A stretch of DNA of 64,000 nucleotides, taken from the NCBI RefSeq assembly GCF_021605415.1, contig NZ_WKEQ01000002.1, positions 124,001 to 188,000 of the forward strand, in the 5' to 3' direction. The notes under the pieces were generated by a model. The model ran no database searches. It was not told the DNA's origin and worked only from the letters and a program-made list of their open reading frames with translations. This DNA is from Pseudomonas syringae. Its GTDB lineage: Bacteria; Pseudomonadota; Gammaproteobacteria; Pseudomonadales; Pseudomonadaceae. This document shows, piece after piece, positions 44,550 through 54,131 of the stretch (position 1 is the first letter of the stretch; each line of letters begins with the position of its first letter). A program made the translations under genes and the position numbers.

Positions 44550-45647
44550 GTGGTGATCAAGGCGGTCTCGAAGGAACGAATAGGCAGCGCGATGCTGGAG
44601 TTTGATCATAAATTTCGGAGTAGGCCTGAGTGGCGGGACTGGGAAAACAACCAAGCTCATCGTTATGCAATTAACGCTGGAGGTGAGCTGTATCCAGTAA
44701 AGAAAATCATCTCTCTGGCGACTGGTATTTCCGTAGGCGAGTTTTCGGGCGGGCATCCTGCCAACAGTTACCTTAAGAAGCGAGGTTTCACTGTTGTGGA
44801 GTTGCCGCGCGGAGAGGGTGAGCTAGTGTTGCAGTTCACGCCGGAGGCTATTTACGATCGAAAAACTGAAATCAATGGTCCGTTCGGCGGTAGTCGGCAG
44901 AGCGGCATTGCAGCATCAGCTATCTATCCAGTGATTTTTTTGTTCACTGGCGATAGCGGTGAACAATACGGTTATGCAGATCGTTGGGACGGCGGCGCCT
45001 ACCTTTACACGGGCGAAGGGCAGCGAGGTACGATGACTTTGACTCGTGGCAACCGCGCTATTGCTGAGCATGCCGTGAATGGCCGAGCACTGCATTTGTT
45101 TAAGTCACTCGGCAAAGGAAAAGGCTGCGCTTATGTGGGTGAGTTTTCTTGTGCTGATATGTTCACGCGGACTCAACCGGATGTAACTGGCCAGGATCGT
45201 GCGGCTATTGTTTTTCGACTAGTCCCTGTTGGTATTTCTGGCGGAACGATTGAGGTTGGTAAAGAGGACGAGGATAAGGCTGACCTTCCTGAGTCTCTGG
45301 CTGCTGCGCGGCTGGTAGCGTTGGCTGCATGTAAGCTTGCCAGTGATGGAATCGTGCAATCCGCCCCGCGTAAAATTTATGAGCGTAGTCGGAAGGTCTC
45401 GTACTACGTATTGATGCGTGCTCAGGGAATATGTGAAAGCTGTGAGATGCCAGCTCCGTTCTTGAAAAAAGATGGCACACCCTATTTAGAGCCGCATCAT
45501 GTGAATAGGCTCTCCGATGGCGGTTTAGACCACCCACGGTTTGTGGCAGCTGTATGTCCAAGTTGTCACCGGGAAATTCACTCTGGAGTGCATGGCGCAT
45601 TGGTGAATCAGAGATTGAAGCTTCGCTTGGAAGCAATTGAAGGTTGA
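44550..45647 (+). CDS. Modification-dependent HNH restriction endonuclease (ScoMcrA-like, type IV)
   Basis: 365 aa in three parts. N-terminal head: AMLEFDHKFRSRPEWRDWEN to VGEFSGGHPANSYLKKRGFT, as in ScoMcrA-type proteins. Middle (about 105-230): an SRA-like reader containing FGGSRQSGIAASAIYPVIFL, YADRWDGGAYLYTGEGQRG and GKGKGCAYVGEFSC. C-terminal HNH nuclease: ICESCEMPAPF, LEPHHVNRLSDGG and VAAVCPSCHREIHSG. It probably cuts DNA with modified cytosines or other marks; no methyltransferase is adjacent, as expected for type IV. GTG 44550 is preferred; ATG 44592 is the alternative. GC content is visibly below that of core genes. Confidence 0.82.
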   Translation: MVIKAVSKERIGSAMLEFDHKFRSRPEWRDWENNQAHRYAINAGGELYPVKKIISLATGISVGEFSGGHPANSYLKKRGFTVVELPRGEGELVLQFTPEAIYDRKTEINGPFGGSRQSGIAASAIYPVIFLFTGDSGEQYGYADRWDGGAYLYTGEGQRGTMTLTRGNRAIAEHAVNGRALHLFKSLGKGKGCAYVGEFSCADMFTRTQPDVTGQDRAAIVFRLVPVGISGGTIEVGKEDEDKADLPESLAAARLVALAACKLASDGIVQSAPRKIYERSRKVSYYVLMRAQGICESCEMPAPFLKKDGTPYLEPHHVNRLSDGGLDHPRFVAAVCPSCHREIHSGVHGALVNQRLKLRLEAIEG

Positions 45648-45730
45648 GTATGCCCATCACGGGTTTTCTTTTTCGTACACATATGTACGCCGAGGGGGCA
45701 AACCCTCGGTCGATATTGATTGGTTGCCAT
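45608..45730 (-). CDS. Possible 40-aa basic peptide downstream of the BRO gene
   Basis: MATNQYRPRVCPLGVHMCTK then KKTRDGHTQPSIASKRSFNL. TAAGGAG three bases before the ATG is an unusually good ribosome site, although spacing is tight. The early codons overlap a CCGAGGG/CCCTCGG hairpin, and the end overlaps the last 40 bases of the restriction gene on the other strand. No homologue recognised. Confidence 0.4.
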   Translation of the reverse strand: MATNQYRPRVCPLGVHMCTKKKTRDGHTQPSIASKRSFNL

Positions 45731-45786
45731 GAACTCCTTACGAAGAGTCGGTATGGGACTCGCAAGTGCTCCTATAAACACGTCAC

Positions 45787-46320
45787 CTAACTCATTGAGC
45801 GCTTCGAAGATTGGAACGCCTGAGCAACTCGTCGCCACCAAGGTCGAATTATAGTGATTCTTCGCTGAGTCTGATCCCGCAACAGATAAGGCATATCCCG
45901 CAGCCGAATCCAGCCCTCATCCTGCCAATGCAGCAGACTCAACGACATCTCTGGCCAATCCAACAAGCTCAGCATTGGCCGATTTGAATCTCCCGAATCT
46001 GATGCGTCGCGCAAGGTCGGCACTACCTCATTAGTCAGCCACTCACGCAACAACCGATTCCCCGGAACATAGTGATAGACCAACAGCGCGTACACCCCAG
46101 ATTCACTGAGCATCAACTGCTGTTCTGGTTCTCGAAAGTACTCAATCCACAAGACGCGGCGTTGATCGCTATCTAGCTTGTTGACCACCCGCTCATTCAG
46201 ATGGAAACCCATCAAGCGGCCGACATCGCGGGCGGAGAACCATGGCTGGTTTTCGAGTAAAAGGGCATGTAGAGAAAGATTGTGGCGAGAGAACACTATT
46301 ACCGGGAGCGGATCAGACAT
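45787..46320 (-). CDS. BRO-N domain antirepressor-like protein
   Basis: 177 aa with the phage-type BRO N-terminal domain: VIVFSRHNLSLHALLLENQP, WFSARDVGRLMGFHLNERVV, then LMLSESGVYALLVYHYVPGN and LREWLTNEVVPTLRD, the signature of this family. The C-terminal part is short and Trp/Arg-rich (WPEMSLSLLHWQDEGWIRLR). BRO proteins bind DNA and act as prophage antirepressors; a domesticated phage gene is likely. Repeated CTACGTT motifs lie immediately upstream. Confidence 0.85.
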   Translation of the reverse strand: MSDPLPVIVFSRHNLSLHALLLENQPWFSARDVGRLMGFHLNERVVNKLDSDQRRVLWIEYFREPEQQLMLSESGVYALLVYHYVPGNRLLREWLTNEVVPTLRDASDSGDSNRPMLSLLDWPEMSLSLLHWQDEGWIRLRDMPYLLRDQTQRRITIIRPWWRRVAQAFQSSKRSMS

Positions 46321-46329
46321 ATCTATGAC

Positions 46330-46455
46330 CTCTACGTTTTAGATTTTGGGAGGCCTGACCCCAACGTAGAGTGGACTTAATAAATCCCAACGAGCAGAGC
46401 AGTTGCCACCGACGAATTACACGTCTGTGTCACTGACCAAGCTTTCTACGTTGGG
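46330..46455. promoter_or_regulatory. Three CTACGTT motifs upstream of the BRO gene
   Basis: CTCTACGTT (46330-46338) faces AACGTAGAG (46363-46371), a perfect 9-bp inverted repeat; CCCAACGTAGA (46360-46370) also faces TCTACGTTGGG (46445-46455), a perfect 11-bp pair. They begin ten bases before the BRO start, as expected for an operator cluster. The rest of 46456-46581 holds nothing I can support. Confidence 0.5.
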
Positions 46456-46581
46456 CGTTTCTTAGGCACCTGTGATGGAGCTTAGTAGTGCTCGTAGCAG
46501 GCTTCAATGGGAAGCGACTGTAAGTGCTGTAGGAGATTGAACGCTGTGACGTAGGCGTAAAAAAGATTACCGCTCGCCCAT

Positions 46582-46613
46582 AAAAAAAGCCCCGATCATA
46601 TCGGGGCTTTTTT
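46582..46613. terminator. Bidirectional terminator after nrdB
   Basis: AAAAAAAGCCCCGA-TCATA-TCGGGGCTTTTTT, symmetrical; ends the minus-strand nrdB transcript and bounds the accessory region. Confidence 0.93.
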
Positions 46614-46669
46614 GCTTTCTCGATTCACCGACTCAGGCAGCAATCGTCAAATCGTGCCAAGCGAGACCA

Positions 46670-47920
46670 TTAGTCCCAGCTCAGAGCACCACCAGTCTGA
46701 TACTCAATAACCCGCGTCTCAAAGAAATTCTTCTCTTTCTTCAAGTCCATAATCTCGCTCATCCAAGGGAACGGGTTAGTCGTCCCTGGGTACTCTTCCT
46801 TCAAACCGATCTGCGACAAACGACGGTTAGCGATGAACTTCAGGTAGTCCTCCATCATCGCCGCGTTCATGCCCAATACGCCGCGAGGCATGGTATCCCG
46901 TGCGTATTCGATTTCCAGTTGAGTGCCTTGCAGGATCATCTGGGTCGCTTCTTCCTTCATCTCGGCATCCCACAGGTGCGGGTTTTCGATTTTGATCTGG
47001 TTGATCACGTCGATGCCGAAGTTCAGGTGCATGGATTCGTCGCGCAGGATGTATTGGAACTGCTCGGCGACGCCGGTCATTTTGTTGCGGCGGCCCATGG
47101 AGAGGATTTGGGTGAAGCCGCAGTAGAAGAAGATGCCTTCCAGAACGCAGTAGTAGGCGATCAGGTTGCGCAGCAGCTCTTTGTCGGTGTCCGGGGTGCC
47201 GGTTTCGAATTTCGGATCGGAGATCGAGCGGGTGTATTTGAGGCCCCAGGCGGCTTTTTTCGCGACCGATGGGATCTCGTGGTACATGTTGAAGATTTCG
47301 CCTTCATCCATGGCCAGGGATTCGATGCAGTACTGGTAGGCGTGGGTGTGGATCGCCTCTTCGAACGCCTGGCGCAGGATGTACTGGCGGCATTCCGGGT
47401 TGGTGATCAGGCGGTACACGGCCAGCACCAGGTTGTTGGCAACCAGGGAGTCGGCGGTGGAGAAGAAGCCGAGGTTGCGCATGACGATGCGGCGCTCGTC
47501 GTCGGTCAGGCCTTCCGGGTTACGCCACAGGGCGATGTCGGCGGTCATGTTGACTTCTTGCGGCATCCAGTGGTTTGCGCAGCCGTCGAGGTATTTCTGC
47601 CAGGCCCAGTCGTACTTGAATGGCACGAGTTGGTTGAGGTCGGCGCGGCAGTTGATCATGCGCTTTTCGTCAACGGCGACACGGGCGGAGGCGCCTTCGA
47701 GTTCGGCGAGGCCTTCGGCGACGTCGAGGGAATTCAGTGCAGCCTTGGCGCGGGCTACGGCAGCCGAGTCGTCGGCGGTCACGGCGCGGGCTTCGAGCGC
47801 GGCGATGCCGCCGGCGTTGTCGAGGCGATCCATGTTGGCTTCAGCAGCGTGGCCGGCGTTGGCGCCTTTCGGTGCTGCTGCTTCACTGTCTTCTTTGTCG
47901 AATTCGTCCCAGCTCAGCAT
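46670..47920 (-). CDS. nrdB: Ribonucleoside-diphosphate reductase beta subunit (class Ia)
   Basis: 416-aa small subunit that houses the di-iron tyrosyl radical needed to make deoxyribonucleotides with NrdA. Radical and iron-binding region: [40 protein letters not shown], and [20 protein letters not shown]. The C-terminal TGGALSWD is the peptide that docks on NrdA. A ~95-residue N-terminal extension rich in Ala/Glu is usual for pseudomonads. GCAGGAGACGACACG precedes ATG 47920. nrdA, usually adjacent, is absent from the 540 bp upstream. Confidence 0.94.
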   Translation of the reverse strand: MLSWDEFDKEDSEAAAPKGANAGHAAEANMDRLDNAGGIAALEARAVTADDSAAVARAKAALNSLDVAEGLAELEGASARVAVDEKRMINCRADLNQLVPFKYDWAWQKYLDGCANHWMPQEVNMTADIALWRNPEGLTDDERRIVMRNLGFFSTADSLVANNLVLAVYRLITNPECRQYILRQAFEEAIHTHAYQYCIESLAMDEGEIFNMYHEIPSVAKKAAWGLKYTRSISDPKFETGTPDTDKELLRNLIAYYCVLEGIFFYCGFTQILSMGRRNKMTGVAEQFQYILRDESMHLNFGIDVINQIKIENPHLWDAEMKEEATQMILQGTQLEIEYARDTMPRGVLGMNAAMMEDYLKFIANRRLSQIGLKEEYPGTTNPFPWMSEIMDLKKEKNFFETRVIEYQTGGALSWD

Positions 47921-48336
47921 GACGTGTCGTCTCCTGCGTGAGGGCCTGTGCCCGTGTGAAACCTGGTGGATTGGTTTTTCACACGGTCGTACAGACCGCG
48001 TTGGATGTCGTTTTTTGCAGCGATGCACGCAGGCAAATAAACAGAAATTTTGACGGGTTCCGAGAGCCTCTGATGGGCGCAATCAGCGTTGAACGCTGTT
48101 GCGGGGCTTCAGAATGGCTTTTGATCCCTGTAAGGGAATATTGCTGACCCGTATGGGGCGGCATTATAGGGAAAAAAACACGGCTGTGCTGAGGCGAATC
48201 CGCGCATGGAGCGGTCGAGGCGGGTGGTTTTTCGACGAGAGTGAGGGTTTACAGGGCTTTGCCGGTGAAAGATTTTTTTTCGTAAAAATCTCGCCAATGT
48301 GATTTTGCTCAAAAAACGAACAAAAAAACCGGTTTT

Positions 48337-48352
48337 TCACTACATCTAGTGT
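48337..48352. promoter_or_regulatory. Candidate NrdR box
   Basis: TCACTACATCTAGTGT, reverse complement ACACTAGATGTAGTGA, matches the NrdR consensus acaCwAtATaTwGtgt at 13 of 16 positions. A second box at the usual 30-bp spacing was not found. Located 417 bases upstream of nrdB. Confidence 0.45.
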
Positions 48353-48387
48353 TTTGCAAGCATTTTTGCCGGCTTCAAACACAACTT

Positions 48388-48407
48388 AGCCCGACCGAAG
48401 TCGGGCT
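48388..48407 (-). terminator. Hairpin after the DUF2790 gene
   Basis: AGCCCGAC-CGAA-GTCGGGCT, perfect 8-bp stem, but only a weak T run on the minus strand; probable terminator of the DUF2790 gene. Confidence 0.6.
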
Positions 48408-48462
48408 GGAATCGACCTTCAATGACGCGCTGAAAGGTCCAATTCGGTGCAGTCTGGAATCA

Positions 48463-48723
48463 TCAGTTGGTGCAGCCGTTGCCCATCACGCTGTACCGCA
48501 GAATATGCCGCTGACCTTTGGAGTCGTCATATTCCATTTTCGCGGGAACAACTTCGCAAACATTCGGAATTTCGCTCATGGAAACCACTTTGGCAACGTC
48601 CAGGTGGGTGGAGTAAGTGTATTCCTCTACAACGGGTTGTTGCTGCGCGACATCAGTCTGCGCCTCGTCTGCCATGGCGGTTGCGCACAAGCTGCTGAGG
48701 GCCAGAACTAATAAAGCTTTCAT
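48463..48723 (-). CDS. DUF2790 small secreted protein
   Basis: 86 aa with signal peptide MKALLVLALSSLCATAMADE (cleavage near AMA-DE) and a DUF2790 domain: YTYSTHLDVAKVVSMSEIPN, VCEVVPAKMEYDDSKGQRHI, ending VMGNGCTN, with the two conserved cysteines that may form a disulfide. AAAAGGTGAC precedes ATG 48723. The family is confined to pseudomonads and of unknown function, often metal- or stress-responsive. The 350 bp between it and acsA hold no further gene. Confidence 0.9.
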   Translation of the reverse strand: MKALLVLALSSLCATAMADEAQTDVAQQQPVVEEYTYSTHLDVAKVVSMSEIPNVCEVVPAKMEYDDSKGQRHILRYSVMGNGCTN

Positions 48724-49074
48724 TTCAAAGTCACCTTTTTAAGGTCGAGTGGGGTCACGCAACCTTTTTGGGGTTGCGTGTGGAACTTCAACGCTTGGGA
48801 ATTTGATTAACGGCCTTCGTGGGGGCTGTAACGTTGTTAATCGGCTTGCCTTGTCGGCGAGGCAGATTTTAGGGAGGTGAGGCGAGGGTAAACAGCCAGA
48901 GTTTTGATAAACACTTTTGGCATATTCGGTAACAATCCCGTGTAGGAGCTGCGGCAGACCCGGGCTGCGGGGGCGCGCGCAGGGGTTGTTACTACCATCG
49001 TCGAATGGTTCTATGGGCCCGGCCCGGCTACAACGGGGTCATACAAAAACAACTATTTCACCGAGGTAAGAAAG

Positions 49075-51030
<1,956 letters not shown>

Positions 51031-51052
51031 GCGGCGGGGTTGAGTGAATCAG

Positions 51053-51087
51053 AAGCCTCGTCCGGTAATGCCGGGCGGGGCTTTTTT
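51053..51087 (+). terminator. Rho-independent terminator after acsA
   Basis: AAGCCTCGTCCGG-TAATG-CCGGGCGGGGCTTTTTT, 12-13 bp stem with small mismatches and a T run. Confidence 0.88.
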
Positions 51088-51114
51088 GTGCCTGAGGGTT
51101 TTGCGGTGCTTGGG

Positions 51115-51365
51115 CTGGCCCCATCGCTGGCAAGCCAGCTCCCACACTGATTTGTGTCGGGGTCTGAAATCTGGATTCGGCGCCGGCATTGGTAGGAGTG
51201 AACCTGCTCGCGATAGCGGTGTATCACCCAAATCAAATGTTGGATTCGCTTGCGCATCGCGAGCAGGCTCACTCCTACAGCGATTTTGTGTCGAACCCGA
51301 GAAATCTCGACTCACCGCCGAACACTGTGGGAGCTGGCTTGCCAGCGATGGCGATCTGTCAGGTG
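51115..51365. repeat. Cluster of REP-type palindromes (two families nested)
   Basis: Outer pair GCCCCATCGCTGGCAAGCCAGC and GTGGGAGCTGGCTTGCCAGC enclose an inner pair GTAGGAGTGAACCTGCTCGC and GCGAGCAGGCTCACTCCTAC. The nesting shows that one repeat pair was inserted into another. A further hairpin CGCCCCG-CAA-CGGGGCG lies at 51460-51476 with no T tract. Confidence 0.88.
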
Positions 51366-51680
51366 GCACAGCAATTCAGCCAATATTTATCGACTTCATC
51401 CGACAGTCCATTCCCACTGTTACCGCCCGATCTTCAAACAACACAATGTGTAACCTCGCCGCCCCGCAACGGGGCGAAGGGAAACGTAACGCCCCATTTC
51501 AGGTCTGCAAACCTTGCGCTAAAAAATAAGACATAACCCCGCGCTTGCCGGATTAGAAGGCTTTGCCAATAATAGGCCCGCAATTTGCAACATTGATCGG
51601 TTTACTGTCTTTTGCTCTTGCATGATTTTGCAGGGCTGTCAATGTGCTCGGGCGGGTTTCTCGGTGCATCTGTAATTAGT

Positions 51681-51733
51681 TGTCGCATTGAAGAAATATC
51701 GGCCTCGGGCCTGTCGTTAGAATGCCGATCACT
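51681..51733. promoter_or_regulatory. Candidate ArgR binding region upstream of aotJ
   Basis: TGTCGCATTGAAGAAA at 51681 fits the Pseudomonas ArgR half-site TGTCGC-N8-AA; a second, weaker TGTCGTTAGAATGCC follows at 51712. The site is about 150-200 bases before aotJ, consistent with arginine-dependent activation by the ArgR encoded at 56281. Confidence 0.6.
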
Positions 51734-51879
51734 CGCTCGTCGTGGCTGATGTTGAAATTCACACCGGTTTCAACGGGAAATTTCCTGGCGACGCAGCAAC
51801 GATTTCCAGTACCACCCATTCGCATATTGGGCTCTCGCTCACTCTGCCGTTTTTGCCCTTTTACCGATGGAGTCCCAAG

Positions 51880-52653
51880 ATGAAGAAACTTGTGCTGCTT
51901 GGCGCCCTGGCACTGTCCGTGCTGTCCCTGCCGACCTTCGCCGATGAGAAGCCTGTAAAAATTGGTATCGAAGCGGCCTACCCTCCGTTCGCTTCCAAAG
52001 CGCCGGACGGCAGCATCGTTGGTTTCGATTACGACATCGGCAATGCCCTCTGCGAAGAAATGAAAGTCAAGTGCGTGTGGGTCGAGCAAGAGTTCGACGG
52101 CCTGATCCCGGCGCTGAAAGTGCGTAAGATCGACGCGATCCTGTCGTCCATGTCGATTACTGAAGACCGCAAGAAGTCCGTGGACTTCACCAATAAGTAC
52201 TACAACACCCCGGCTCGCCTGGTCATGAAGGAAGGCACCCAGGTCAGCGAAGGCCTGACCGAGTTGAAGGGCAAGAACATCGGCGTGCAGCGTGGCTCGA
52301 TCCACGAGCGTTTCGCCCGCGAAGTCCTCGCGCCGCTGGGTGCCGAAGTCAAACCATACGGCTCGCAGAACGAAATCTACCTCGACGTGGCTGCCGGTCG
52401 TCTCGACGGTACCGTGGCAGACGCTACCCTGTTGAATGACGGCTTCCTGAAAACCGACGCCGGCAAAGGCTTCGCGTTCGTCGGTCCAGCATTCACCGAC
52501 GTCAAATACTTCGGCGACGGCGTCGGCATCGCCACCCGCAAGGGCGACGCACTGAAAGACAAGATCAACACCGCCATCGCGGCCATTCGCGAGAACGGCA
52601 AGTACAAGCAAATCCAGGACAAGTACTTCGACTTCGACATTTACGGCAAGTAA
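51880..52653 (+). CDS. aotJ: Arginine/ornithine ABC transporter, periplasmic binding protein
   Basis: 257-aa secreted binding protein. Signal peptide [20 protein letters not shown], cleaved near TFA-DEK, then the SBP_bac_3 fold: [40 protein letters not shown] (ligand-contact segment) and [30 protein letters not shown] precedes ATG 51880; the longer frame upstream is not used because it would bury the signal peptide. First gene of the aotJQMOP operon, upstream of argR, as in P. aeruginosa. A hairpin terminator separates it from aotQ. Confidence 0.94.
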   Translation: MKKLVLLGALALSVLSLPTFADEKPVKIGIEAAYPPFASKAPDGSIVGFDYDIGNALCEEMKVKCVWVEQEFDGLIPALKVRKIDAILSSMSITEDRKKSVDFTNKYYNTPARLVMKEGTQVSEGLTELKGKNIGVQRGSIHERFAREVLAPLGAEVKPYGSQNEIYLDVAAGRLDGTVADATLLNDGFLKTDAGKGFAFVGPAFTDVKYFGDGVGIATRKGDALKDKINTAIAAIRENGKYKQIQDKYFDFDIYGK

Positions 52654-52674
52654 ACACGTCGCAACGACACGTCC

Positions 52675-52719
52675 AAAATGGCGCAAGCAACAGGATCTCT
52701 GCGGTTTGCGCCATTTTTT
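52675..52719 (+). terminator. Intra-operon terminator/attenuator between aotJ and aotQ
   Basis: AAAATGGCGCAA at 52675-52686 faces TTGCGCCATTTT at 52706-52717, followed by TTC; a 12-bp stem with a 19-nt loop. It would let most transcripts stop after aotJ, giving the usual excess of binding protein over permease. Confidence 0.82.
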
Positions 52720-52745
52720 CATCCCAACATTCGAGGACCTGAATC

Positions 52746-53435
52746 ATGTTGAAAGGCTACGGGGCTGTCATCCTCGATGGCGCATGGCTGACGCTTCAGC
52801 TCGCCTTGTCGTCCATGGCCCTGGCCATCGTTCTCGGGCTGATCGGTGTCGCGCTGCGTCTGTCGCCGGTGCGCTGGCTCGCCTGGCTGGGCGACCTGTA
52901 TTCCACGGTGATCCGTGGCATTCCCGACCTGGTGCTGATTCTGCTGATCTTCTACGGCGGTCAGGACTTGCTCAATCGCGTTGCGCCGATGCTCGGTTAT
53001 GACGACTACATCGACCTGAATCCGCTGGCCGCCGGTATCGGCACCCTGGGTTTCATCTTCGGTGCGTACCTGTCCGAAACCTTTCGTGGCGCGTTTATGG
53101 CGATCCCTAAAGGTCAGGCCGAAGCGGGCATGGCGTATGGCATGAGCAGTTTTCAGGTGTTCTTCCGGGTGATGGTGCCGCAGATGATTCGCCTGGCGAT
53201 TCCCGGTTTTACCAACAACTGGCTCGTACTGACCAAGGCCACCGCGCTGATTTCCGTGGTCGGTCTGCAAGACATGATGTTCAAGGCCAAGCAGGCGGCC
53301 GACGCCACCCGCGAACCTTTCACCTTTTTCCTCGCTGTGGCGGCGATGTACCTGGTGATTACCAGTGTCTCGTTGCTGGCATTGCGTCACCTTGAGAAGC
53401 GCTACTCGGTAGGCGTAAGGGCGGCTGATCTATGA
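52746..53435 (+). CDS. aotQ: Arginine/ornithine ABC transporter permease AotQ
   Basis: 229-aa inner-membrane permease of the HisQ type: GAWLTLQLALSSMALAIVLG near the start, and the cytoplasmic EAA loop EAGMAYGMSSFQVFFRVMVP that contacts the ATPase. About five hydrophobic helices. ATG 52746; the last four bases overlap the start of aotM (ATGA), so both permeases are translated in equal amounts. Confidence 0.93.
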   Translation: MLKGYGAVILDGAWLTLQLALSSMALAIVLGLIGVALRLSPVRWLAWLGDLYSTVIRGIPDLVLILLIFYGGQDLLNRVAPMLGYDDYIDLNPLAAGIGTLGFIFGAYLSETFRGAFMAIPKGQAEAGMAYGMSSFQVFFRVMVPQMIRLAIPGFTNNWLVLTKATALISVVGLQDMMFKAKQAADATREPFTFFLAVAAMYLVITSVSLLALRHLEKRYSVGVRAADL

Positions 53436-54130
53436 TCTTCGACTACAACGTCATTTATGAGGCTTTGCCGCTGTACTACGGCGGCTTGCTGACCACGCTC
53501 AAACTGCTCGCGCTGTCGCTGTTTTTCGGTCTGATGCTGGCGTTGCCTTTGGGGCTGATGCGCGTCTCGAAGAACAAGGTTGTCAATGGCTCAGCCTGGC
53601 TCTACACCTACGTGATTCGCGGCACACCGATGCTGGTGCAGCTGTTTTTGATCTACTACGGTCTGGCCCAGTTCGAAGCCGTGCGCGAGAGTGTTTTCTG
53701 GCCATGGCTGTCGAGCGCGACGTTCTGTGCGTGTTTTGCCTTTGCGATCAACACCAGCGCCTACACCGCCGAGATCATTGCCGGTAGCCTGCGGGCCACG
53801 CCGAACGGCGAGATCGAAGCCGCCAAGGCCGTGGGCATGTCGCGCTTCAAGATGTACAAACGCATCCTGCTGCCCTCAGCCCTGCGCCGGGCACTGCCGC
53901 AGTACAGCAACGAAGTGATCATGATGCTGCAGACCACCAGTCTGGCATCCATCGTGACCCTGATCGACATCACCGGCGCCGCCCGTACCGTCAATGCGCA
54001 GTACTATCTGCCGTTCGAGGCGTACATCACCGCCGGCGTGTTTTACCTGTGCCTGACCTTCATTCTGGTGCGCCTGTTCAAACTGGCCGAGCGTCGCTGG
54101 CTGGGCTACCTGGCCCCACGGAAGCATTGA
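53432..54130 (+). CDS. aotM: Arginine/ornithine ABC transporter permease AotM
   Basis: 232-aa HisM-type permease: GGLLTTLKLLALSLFFGLML at the N-terminus, VIRGTPMLVQLFLIYYGLAQ and EAA loop EAAKAVGMSRFKMYKRILLP. Five hydrophobic helices. Overlaps aotQ by four bases and is followed one base later by aotO, so the cluster is tightly coupled. Confidence 0.94.
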   Translation: MIFDYNVIYEALPLYYGGLLTTLKLLALSLFFGLMLALPLGLMRVSKNKVVNGSAWLYTYVIRGTPMLVQLFLIYYGLAQFEAVRESVFWPWLSSATFCACFAFAINTSAYTAEIIAGSLRATPNGEIEAAKAVGMSRFKMYKRILLPSALRRALPQYSNEVIMMLQTTSLASIVTLIDITGAARTVNAQYYLPFEAYITAGVFYLCLTFILVRLFKLAERRWLGYLAPRKH

Positions 54131-54131
54131 T

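Larger units (their letters stand above)
47921..48462. other. Long AT-rich region upstream of nrdB
   Basis: No ORF with a credible start is present. The stretch around 48270-48350 has runs of A and T, the NrdR-like box and probably the promoter, implying a long leader for nrdB. An alternative is a small unrecognised RNA between 47940 and 48300. Confidence 0.5.

Noticed and set aside
46481..46581. Minus-strand frame ending LQSLPIEACYEHY, resembling the tail of a transposase
   Set aside because: Only about 30 codons, it runs straight out of a terminator, and I could not match it to any IS family with confidence.
51460..51476. CGCCCCG-CAA-CGGGGCG hairpin as a terminator
   Set aside because: No T tract follows and no gene ends nearby; noted as an unexplained hairpin only.
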